A DNA stretch of 64,000 nt, taken from contig JAHCAM010000002.1 in the NCBI GenBank assembly GCA_019634895.1, forward strand, positions 124,001 to 188,000. Reading direction: 5' to 3'. A program made the translations under genes and the position numbers. This DNA is from Steroidobacteraceae bacterium (GTDB lineage: Bacteria; Pseudomonadota; Gammaproteobacteria; Steroidobacterales; Steroidobacteraceae). Each line of letters begins with the position of its first letter. Within the stretch, counting starts at the first letter, position 1. Below are positions 26,885-33,674 of the stretch, in pieces. A model generated the notes under the pieces. It ran no database searches. It was given only the letters and a program-made list of their open reading frames with translations, and had not been told where the DNA came from.

Positions 26885-27868
26885 TCAGTCCGCGGGCGGC
26901 ACGAGCAGTTCCGCCAGCCTGCGCAGCAGCGCCGCATGTGCCGCGATGCGCTGCCCGAGCGGCAGCGCCGCGGCCGGCGTCTCGAACACGAGCACGGTCC
27001 GCGCCTGCGGGCCCGGGCGGGCCTGCCCGTCCGCGATCACCGACGCCGTGCTCATCAGCTCGTCGATCGAACTGTCCGTGACCGGGCCGATGATGCCGTC
27101 CGCTATCGGCTCGTCGAAACGCGTGGTGCCGCCGGCCTTGATCGGCACGCCGGCGTTCCGCAGCACCGCGACCGCTTCGACCGCGAGCGGGTCCGCGGCG
27201 CCCGCCGCGCCCTGCGAGTAGACGTAGCCCTCGTGGATCAGGTTGTCCTCGTGCAGGTCGATGCTGACCGCGGGCGGATAGTCGGCGGCATGCGCGAGGA
27301 TGTAGCGCGTCACCGCGTCCGCCTCCGGGCTCGACGGCGCCGATGCCCGCGGCCGGCCCGGTGCGTCCGGGTCGTCGAGCAGATGCGAGGAATCGCCGAC
27401 GCTGTGGCCGTCGATCGCCTCCGAGTACACGGCGACGTTGAGGTAGCGCCAGTTGCGCGCGTAGCCGTGGGGGTTCAGCAGCGGCAGCAGCACGACCGGG
27501 CGCCGGCTGCCGAGTTCGGCGATCTCACCCATCGCTGCCGCAATCGCGTTCGGGCCCGCCGGCTCCTCGCCGTGGATGCCGGACAGGATCCAGACCGCCG
27601 GGCCTTTGCCTGGCGAGCGCAGCGCGATGATCGGCAGTGACGATGTCGTGCCTTCGGGCGCCGACTCGGCGACGACGTCCAGCGACCAGCCACGGGCCAC
27701 GAGCGACTCGTACGCCGCATACAGCTCGCCGATCGGCGCGCGGCCGTCGGCATGAGTTGCGATGACGGCGCCCGGTTGCGGTGGCGGCCCGCCGCGGGCG
27801 CAGGCCGCCGCCAGCACGCAGCCGGGCAGCAAGCTGACGAGGGCTGCTGCCTTTTGCATGCCTGTCAC
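26885..27868 (-). CDS. M14 family zinc carboxypeptidase-like protein
   Basis: This is a 327-residue exported protein, possibly a lipoprotein (LVSLLPGCVLAAAC). The M14 zinc site is visible as SGIHGEEPAGPNA (HxxE) and the later histidine in SIDLHEDN; the family's catalytic glutamate is probably in VFETPA. The start is taken as GTG 27868: GGAG lies exactly 6 bases upstream, and GTGA overlaps the stop of the PspC gene. ATG 27859, three codons further on, is the alternative. It is the last gene of the padR-pspC run. It may act on peptides or amidated ligands; the specificity is unknown. Confidence 0.82.
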   Translation of the reverse strand: MTGMQKAAALVSLLPGCVLAAACARGGPPPQPGAVIATHADGRAPIGELYAAYESLVARGWSLDVVAESAPEGTTSSLPIIALRSPGKGPAVWILSGIHGEEPAGPNAIAAAMGEIAELGSRRPVVLLPLLNPHGYARNWRYLNVAVYSEAIDGHSVGDSSHLLDDPDAPGRPRASAPSSPEADAVTRYILAHAADYPPAVSIDLHEDNLIHEGYVYSQGAAGAADPLAVEAVAVLRNAGVPIKAGGTTRFDEPIADGIIGPVTDSSIDELMSTASVIADGQARPGPQARTVLVFETPAAALPLGQRIAAHAALLRRLAELLVPPAD

Positions 27869-28974
27869 CAACTGCTCCAGGCCAGCGCGAAGTGACGCCA
27901 CTCGTCGCGGAAGCCGTCGAATATCGACCGCACGTCCGGAACGGCCAGCCAGGCGATCCAGAACAGCAGCGCCACGAAGCCGATCCACAGCAGTCCGTCG
28001 GCGGCGGCGAGCCAGCCATGGCGGGAACCCGCGGTCGCCTCGTAGGACGCGCGGCTTGCCGCGCGCAGCGGTGCGTTCACGGCGAAGTAGGCCATAGCGA
28101 CGACGAGCGCGCCTGCCCAGACCGGGATCTTCGAGGGCAGCGACCAGTCCAGGATCCCGCCGGTCAGCACCAGCGACAGCACGACGAGCACGAACGCGAC
28201 GAACAGGGCCGCGCTGAGCGCGGTGAACACCGGGACCAGGAAGCCCGCCAGCACGCGCATCCCGTAGCCGTGGTACTCGAGGTCACCGGCACGCCGCCAG
28301 AACTCCCGTTCCCGCTCGGCGGCGCGCTGCCGGCGCCGCGCGCGCCGGCGGCGGCGCCAGTCGTCCTGCCAGCGGCTGCCCTGTTCGCGCAGCTCCGCGT
28401 AGTGCCGCTTGGCCCGATCGACCAGTTCCTGCGCATTGAACGGCTGGCCGCGTGCCGCCGCGCGCTCCTCGGCCGTCTTCGCGTCGGGCACGACGAACAT
28501 CATGATGAGGTAGGCCAGGATCCAGACGCCGCCCGACAGCAGGATCAGCGCGACGAAGGCGATGCGGACGATCGTGACGTCGACGCTGAAGTAGGCCGCG
28601 AGGCCGTTGCAGACGCCGCCGATCATCGCGCCGTCGGCGATCTTGTAGAGGCGGCGTGGCGATTCCGGCCGCGGCGGCGCGCCGCGGTCCGCGCTGCCGG
28701 CGCCGGCCGCTTCGGCCGTGTCCGACTCGACCGGTCCCATTTCGTCGAGGATGGCCCTCATCTCGGCGCTGCCGACGACGCTCTTGTTCGGTCCGAGGCA
28801 GCGCCGGCACTTGTCGGCGATCGCCTGTTCCAGGTCCGCCATGATCTCGGCGCGGTCGGGATCCGACGCGAGGCGCGCACTGGCGCCGTCGAGGTAGGCG
28901 CGCAGCGCCTCGTAGGCCGGCTCCTCGAGGGAGTAGGCGTTGCCATTGAGATTGACGTTGATCACCTTGTTCAT
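27865..28974 (-). CDS. PspC domain multi-pass membrane protein
   Basis: This 369-residue protein has an N-terminal soluble segment beginning MNKVINVNLNGNAYSLEE, then the PspC domain (RLYKIADGAMIGGVCNGLAAYF ... GGVWILAYLIMMFVVPDA). An arginine-rich linker (RRRRRARRRQRAAERERE) and about four more membrane helices follow. PspC-type proteins take part in envelope-stress sensing. Its ATG overlaps the expected padR stop as ATGA, giving the padR-pspC pairing seen in other bacteria. In the present sequence, however, the padR reading frame runs on into this gene without a stop. Confidence 0.85.
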   Translation of the reverse strand: MNKVINVNLNGNAYSLEEPAYEALRAYLDGASARLASDPDRAEIMADLEQAIADKCRRCLGPNKSVVGSAEMRAILDEMGPVESDTAEAAGAGSADRGAPPRPESPRRLYKIADGAMIGGVCNGLAAYFSVDVTIVRIAFVALILLSGGVWILAYLIMMFVVPDAKTAEERAAARGQPFNAQELVDRAKRHYAELREQGSRWQDDWRRRRRARRRQRAAEREREFWRRAGDLEYHGYGMRVLAGFLVPVFTALSAALFVAFVLVVLSLVLTGGILDWSLPSKIPVWAGALVVAMAYFAVNAPLRAASRASYEATAGSRHGWLAAADGLLWIGFVALLFWIAWLAVPDVRSIFDGFRDEWRHFALAWSSW

Positions 28975-29301
28975 GCGGACTGCCCCAGCTCTTCGACCGT
29001 GACGTTGATCTGTTTCCGGTAGCGATTGAGTTCCGCCAGCTTGCGACCGGCCCTTCGCGGTCAGCTTGTAGTACTTGCGCGGCGGCCCGGCCCCGGATTC
29101 CTGCCACTCGTAGTCGAGCAGCTCCTCGCGGCGCAGCTTGCTGAGCAGGGGATAGAGCGTGCCTTCCTGCGTGGCGAAACTGGTCCGGTTCAGGCGCTCG
29201 AGCATGTCGGCGACGTAGACCTTGTCGGCCGCGATGATCCTCAGCAGGAGGAACTCGAGCAGGCCCTTGCGGATGGAGCTGAATTTCTCGTCGATCGCCA
29301 T
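28971..29301 (-). pseudogene. PadR-family transcriptional regulator, frameshifted near 29043
   Basis: From ATG 29301 the frame gives a PadR winged helix: FSSIRKGLLEFLLLRIIAA, YVADMLERLNRTSF, TQEGTLYPLLSKLRREELLD, YYKLTAKGR. It then goes off pattern (SQAGGTQS...). One base removed near 29043 restores KLAELNRYRKQINVTVEELG followed by TGA at 28973-28971, which overlaps the pspC ATG and makes a normal PadR of about 110 residues. As written, the open frame continues into pspC and would encode a PadR-PspC fusion of about 478 residues. The cause may be a sequencing error, a real mutation or a fusion. PadR proteins typically repress themselves and the neighbouring operon. Confidence 0.8.
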
Positions 29302-29314
29302 CGGTTGCAATAAT

Positions 29315-29338
29315 GGTACCTTGTGACAACAAGGTACC
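29315..29338. promoter_or_regulatory. probable PadR operator
   Basis: A perfect inverted repeat, GGTACCTTGT and ACAAGGTACC, is separated by GACA. It lies 13 bases upstream of the padR ATG, where an autorepressor would bind. PadR-family operators are usually inverted repeats of this kind next to their own gene. Confidence 0.7.
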
Positions 29339-29401
29339 AGAGTGCAGAAAGGAAGGCAAGGCCCTGGAGAAGCCCCGGGCCGGATCGGCCGGGCCCGCGG
29401 C

Positions 29402-30544
29402 TCAGCCGCGACGCAGCGGGTAGACGAACTGGGCGCCGAATCCGTCCGGCACCGGGTGCCCGCGGATGCCGAGTTCCTCGGGCCAGCGACCTTCCGGCAG
29501 GTAATGCGTGCCGAACAGGCGGTCCAGCCACGGGAAGTGCACCGCGAAGTTCCGGTCCGGCGGCGTCACGGCGTGATGCCAGTGGTGGAACCGCGGCGTC
29601 ACCAGCCAGTGCTCCAGGAACCGCAGGCGGAACCGGAGGTTGACGTGGTTGAACACCGCGTGCAGCGCGATGACGATGAGCCACGCGTACAGCGCCGGCT
29701 CCGCGAAGCCCAGCACGAAGGCGGGGACCACCACCAGCGCGCGCGTGACCACGACGTCCACGAGGTGCAGCCGCGAGCCGGCGAGCCAGTCCATCTCCCG
29801 GCTCGAGTGGTGGATCGCATGGAAGCGCCACAGCCGGGGCAGGCGATGGAACGCGCGGTGCACCCAGTACTGGACCAGGTCCGTCAGCAGCATCAGCTCC
29901 AGCACCTGCAGCCACACGGGCTGCGACGCGATCCGCGTGGCGACCTGCCCGAGGCCGAGCCAGGGCGTCAGCGCGGCCGCCGGCCACAGCGAGAGGAAGG
30001 CCAGCAGCTGGATGCCGACGTGGCTCACGAAGAAGTAGGCGAGGTCCGTGGTCCAGCCGGCGCGCAGCGTGCGCTGGCCCGGGTGCAGCGGGAAGGCGCG
30101 CTCGAGCGGCACGAACACCAGCGCGAACACCAGCAGGTTCAGCAGGAACCAGTCGAGCCCGAAGTGGTAGGGCCGCGTGAAGTCGCCGCGGATCTCGACT
30201 TCCGTGCCGCCGAGGATCACGGCGGCGAGCGTCAGCGCGAGGCCGGCGAGGCCGAGCGCCTTGCGGCGGCGCAGCAGCAGGTTGAGGCAGGACGCCAGGA
30301 ACGCGAAGCCGATCACCAGCCCGATGAGCGTGCGCACGAGCGGCAACGGATAGCGCGCGCGCAGTTCCGCGGAAGTCAGCCAGTCGGGGAAGTGCAGCAC
30401 GATGACCGCGCCGAGCGCGGTGGCGCCGAGGAAGACCGCGAGCACGCCGCTGATCCAGCCGGTGCCGAAGTGGCGCGGCGCGTCGTCGCCCAGGGCGCGC
30501 GCGAGCCAGCGTTCGATCGGGGTCGGGTCGGGACCCTGCGTCAC
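29402..30544 (-). CDS. sterol desaturase / fatty acid hydroxylase family membrane protein
   Basis: This is a 380-residue multi-pass membrane protein. The diiron histidine clusters of the family are complete: YWVHRAFH, HAIHHSS, the HVNLRF region and TPRFHHWHH. These oxygen-dependent enzymes hydroxylate or desaturate lipids. The N-terminal third (about 130 residues, several helices) is an extra membrane region before the catalytic core. The gene starts 13 bases after the MtrB-like gene and may be co-transcribed with the cytochrome conduit, so it may modify envelope lipids. The substrate is unknown. Confidence 0.85.
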   Translation of the reverse strand: MTQGPDPTPIERWLARALGDDAPRHFGTGWISGVLAVFLGATALGAVIVLHFPDWLTSAELRARYPLPLVRTLIGLVIGFAFLASCLNLLLRRRKALGLAGLALTLAAVILGGTEVEIRGDFTRPYHFGLDWFLLNLLVFALVFVPLERAFPLHPGQRTLRAGWTTDLAYFFVSHVGIQLLAFLSLWPAAALTPWLGLGQVATRIASQPVWLQVLELMLLTDLVQYWVHRAFHRLPRLWRFHAIHHSSREMDWLAGSRLHLVDVVVTRALVVVPAFVLGFAEPALYAWLIVIALHAVFNHVNLRFRLRFLEHWLVTPRFHHWHHAVTPPDRNFAVHFPWLDRLFGTHYLPEGRWPEELGIRGHPVPDGFGAQFVYPLRRG

Positions 30545-30557
30545 CCGCGAAGTATGA

Positions 30558-32675
30558 CTACTCTCCGCCGAGCCGGTAGCGGAAACTGATTCCCGCCAGC
30601 CAGGCCTCGTCGTCGTAGGGTGCGGCGCCGAGCGTCAGTACCGCCGGCAGCGTGCCCGGCCCGATGCCCTGCAGCGCCCAGTCCTCGGTCGGCAGGCGTT
30701 CGTAGCGCAGCTGCAGGATCGCCTCCAGTTTCTCCGACCAGCGCCACGCCAGCCTGGCGCGGAACGAGTCGAGCGTCGTCTCGAGGTCCGGGAACGCGGC
30801 GGGACCGATGCCGCCGGTGACGTCGATGGCGGTCGTGCCCCTGGCGTGCGAGTAGTCGAGCTGCAGGTCGAGCTTCTCGGCGATGCCCGTGATGCGCAGG
30901 CCGCCGCCGGCGCTGTAGAACTCGTCGGCCTGCCTGGCATTCCAGTCGGGCACCGGAGAGAAGGCGCCGCTGCCGCGTTGCCGGGTGTCGACCTCGTCGT
31001 ACCCGGCGACCAGGTAGACCGTGGCGCGGTCCGACATCGACCAGTTGAGGTCGAATGCGACGTGCCGCTCCTCGCTGCCGGTCACGCCGAGCGGGGTGCT
31101 CGAATAACTGTCGTCCGCGTAGAGCGCGCGCGCGCCCAGCGACACCGGCTTGTCCGGCAGCGTTGCCGACACCGACAGCTCGCCGAACTCCCGGTAGCGG
31201 TAGGCGAGGTTGAACTTACGCAGCAGCGGATTCTGGCCGAAGCCGGCGGCCAGCGCGGTGTCGTAGCCGTCGATCTCCCGGCGCGAGATGCCGCCCTTGG
31301 CCGCGATGTCGAGCCAGCCGTTCGGCCGCCACCGCACGCGGCCCCAGCCGCTGTCCTCGTTCTGCTCGCCGACCTCCTGGAAGCGGCGGTCGACGTCGGT
31401 GAAGTCATAGCCCGCAGAAGCCGACAGGCTGCCGGAAAAATCATAGTCTGCGCTCAGGTTCATGCGCAGCCGTTCGTAGCCGTAGGGAACGTTCAGCTCC
31501 GATTCGCCGGACAGGAAGGTGTCCGCCACCACGCGCGACCAGGCGTACTGCGGCGTCCGGTTGTCGCGCTCGTCGTAGCGGATGGCGAACTTCACCCGCG
31601 TCTTCGGCAGCGGCCTCGACAACACGGTCACGGCGAGGTGGGTGGTGTCCACCTTCGCGTCCAGCGAGGGCCGCGGCAGCGGCGCGGTCACGAGGCCGGC
31701 ATTGGTCGTGTAGGGCAGCAGGGTCTCGTCCTGCGTGCCCCGGCCCATGGCCGCCGTGAACGACATGCGGGTGTCCAGCCATGGCATGCGATAGCTGCCG
31801 GTGAGGGCTAGCTGCTGGAAGTCGTTGTCCGGCGCCTCGGCCAGCGCTCCGGACTCGGCGCCGGGCGCCGTCGTGAACGGGCTCTGCCAGGCGATGGCCG
31901 ATGCCGATGAATCGAAGAACGACCCGTGGTAGGCGAATTTCAGGTGGCCGCGGTCCCCGTCGTAGCGGATCCCCGCATCCACCTGGTCGGTGCGGTAGTC
32001 GAAGCGGTGGGGCAGCAGGCTGGCGCTGGTGAAGTAGGGCGCGCCCAGCATGCGCGCGCCGTCGTGCTCCTCGCGCTGCAAGTCGGCGAAGGCCCGCAGC
32101 CGCGCCGTCGCCTGCACCCGGCCGCCGATGCCGAGGATCTCGCGGTCGCCGCCGATGTCCTGCGGCACGAGGCTCGCTGCCAGGGCAGTCATGCCCGTCG
32201 TCGTTCCCGCGAAGGTCCAGGCCGGCGGCAGGACCAGCAGGCCGTCCGGCGCGCGCGAGAATACCGTTCGGGTCGCGTCGAAGCGGCGCTGCGGCAACTG
32301 GCGGTACGACAGGCGGTAGTCGAAACTTCCGGGCCGGCCGCCTGCGATGTCGAGGGCCCGCGAGTCGAGACCGAGGTCCTCGGCCGACCACCTGAGGCGA
32401 TGGCCATCGGCCGCGAACAGGCCGGCGCCGTCGGCATTGAGGTAAGCGCCCTTTTCGTCGTAGCCGGTCGCGTCGCCGACGGTGACGGCGTCGTCGCTGA
32501 CGTAGGTGCTGCCGGCGGTGAACTCCGCCTGGTAGCCCTTGGCGAACGGGCAGCGCTCGCACTTCCATTCGGAGGTATCGGGCGTCGCCGCAACCGCGGC
32601 CGGCGCCAGCATCGCCGCCACCGCGGCGGTGAGGATCCGGGAGGATCCGCGGCGGTTCCAACTCATCTCGCACAT
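30558..32675 (-). CDS. MtrB/PioB family outer-membrane beta-barrel of a decaheme conduit
   Basis: This is a 705-residue outer-membrane porin that sheathes a decaheme cytochrome so electrons can cross the outer membrane. A signal peptide (ILTAAVAAMLAPAAVA) is followed by the family's N-terminal CxxC (Cys39 and Cys42 in WKCERCPF). A long series of amphipathic strands ends in WLAGISFRYRLGG, with alternating aromatic residues. ATG 32675 has GAGAGG 8 bases upstream; ATG 32666 is the alternative. It lies 44 bases after the MtrA-like gene, in the order MtrC-MtrA-MtrB. Confidence 0.9.
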   Translation of the reverse strand: MCEMSWNRRGSSRILTAAVAAMLAPAAVAATPDTSEWKCERCPFAKGYQAEFTAGSTYVSDDAVTVGDATGYDEKGAYLNADGAGLFAADGHRLRWSAEDLGLDSRALDIAGGRPGSFDYRLSYRQLPQRRFDATRTVFSRAPDGLLVLPPAWTFAGTTTGMTALAASLVPQDIGGDREILGIGGRVQATARLRAFADLQREEHDGARMLGAPYFTSASLLPHRFDYRTDQVDAGIRYDGDRGHLKFAYHGSFFDSSASAIAWQSPFTTAPGAESGALAEAPDNDFQQLALTGSYRMPWLDTRMSFTAAMGRGTQDETLLPYTTNAGLVTAPLPRPSLDAKVDTTHLAVTVLSRPLPKTRVKFAIRYDERDNRTPQYAWSRVVADTFLSGESELNVPYGYERLRMNLSADYDFSGSLSASAGYDFTDVDRRFQEVGEQNEDSGWGRVRWRPNGWLDIAAKGGISRREIDGYDTALAAGFGQNPLLRKFNLAYRYREFGELSVSATLPDKPVSLGARALYADDSYSSTPLGVTGSEERHVAFDLNWSMSDRATVYLVAGYDEVDTRQRGSGAFSPVPDWNARQADEFYSAGGGLRITGIAEKLDLQLDYSHARGTTAIDVTGGIGPAAFPDLETTLDSFRARLAWRWSEKLEAILQLRYERLPTEDWALQGIGPGTLPAVLTLGAAPYDDEAWLAGISFRYRLGGE

Positions 32676-32719
32676 CGCTTCAGCCTCTCCACCGCTGCCG
32701 CGCGGCCCGGCGCCGCCCG

Positions 32720-33652
32720 TCAGCGCATCAGTTTCGAGCCCGAGGGGTGGTTCGACCCGTGCACCTGCGAATGGCAGTTCAGGCAGCCCTGGGCGAGCAG
32801 GTACGGCGAGTTGCCCGCCAGGCCCCCGGCATCCTGGGCGACGCTCGGGTGCCCGCTCTGCGAATGGCAGCTCTGGCACAGCAGCGGCGCGCGCCGCACC
32901 AGCATCCCGGGCTGGTTGGAGCCATGCGGGTCGTGGCAGCTGGTGCAGTCCTCCGCGACCGGCGCGTGCTCCCAGAGGAACGGCCCGCGCTTTTCGGCGT
33001 GGCACTGGTAGCAGGTGTCGTTGGTGGTCTGCCGCACCAGCAGCGCTTCCGTGGTCGCGCCGTGCGGGGCGTGGCAGCCGCTGCAGGACATCTTGCCCTC
33101 GCGCAGCGGGTGCGAATACGCCTTCAGCGAGTCGCTGCGGCGCTGTGCATGGCACTCGTAGCACTTGCCGGCCTGCGTCGACCTGCCGAGCACCGCATCG
33201 GTCGGCGAATGCAACTGGTGACAGCTGGCGCAGGCGATGCGGTTGTCGTCGTGCGCGCCGCCGTGGGTCGCGAAGCCCATGTCGGCGTCATGGCAACCCA
33301 GGCAGGCCGCGTTCCGGGTCTCGACCGGTGCGGGCCGCTCCCTGCCGAAGCGGATGACCTGCGCCATCTGGCCGTCGAACTGCTGCATGCCGGCATGCGC
33401 GCCGCCGGGGCCATGGCAGGACTCGCACTGCAGCTGCCCGTGGCCGAAAGGTCCGCGCGGATCGGACGGCATCGCGTGCCGGGTCCTGAAGATGCCGAGC
33501 ACCGCGTCGTTGCTGTGGCACATCAGGCAGGTGTCGGCGCCGGCGGGTGAATACTCCGCCGCACCGGCCGCGGACTGCGGCGCCGAAGCCAGCGGCAGGC
33601 CGGCGCCGCAGCAGGCCAGCGCGACGAGCAGCGGTAGTGATGGCCTGGTCAT
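32720..33652 (-). CDS. MtrA/DmsE-like periplasmic decaheme c-type cytochrome
   Basis: This 310-residue cytochrome has a Sec signal and exactly ten CxxCH haem-binding motifs: CLMCH, CESCH, CLGCH, CASCH, CYECH, CSGCH, CYQCH, CTSCH, CQSCH and CLNCH. Length, haem count and adjacency to an MtrB-like barrel identify the MtrA/DmsE/PioA type, the wire threaded through the barrel to carry electrons between the periplasm and the outside. It is 22 bases downstream of the MtrC-like gene and 44 bases upstream of the barrel gene. Confidence 0.93.
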   Translation of the reverse strand: MTRPSLPLLVALACCGAGLPLASAPQSAAGAAEYSPAGADTCLMCHSNDAVLGIFRTRHAMPSDPRGPFGHGQLQCESCHGPGGAHAGMQQFDGQMAQVIRFGRERPAPVETRNAACLGCHDADMGFATHGGAHDDNRIACASCHQLHSPTDAVLGRSTQAGKCYECHAQRRSDSLKAYSHPLREGKMSCSGCHAPHGATTEALLVRQTTNDTCYQCHAEKRGPFLWEHAPVAEDCTSCHDPHGSNQPGMLVRRAPLLCQSCHSQSGHPSVAQDAGGLAGNSPYLLAQGCLNCHSQVHGSNHPSGSKLMR

Positions 33653-33674
33653 GCGACGGCGGGCACCCCTGCCT

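Noticed and set aside
27865..29310. A genuine 481-residue PadR-PspC fusion as the annotated gene
   Set aside because: Kept as two genes because one base change restores both a normal PadR C-terminus and the usual ATGA overlap with pspC; the fusion is reported as an open finding.
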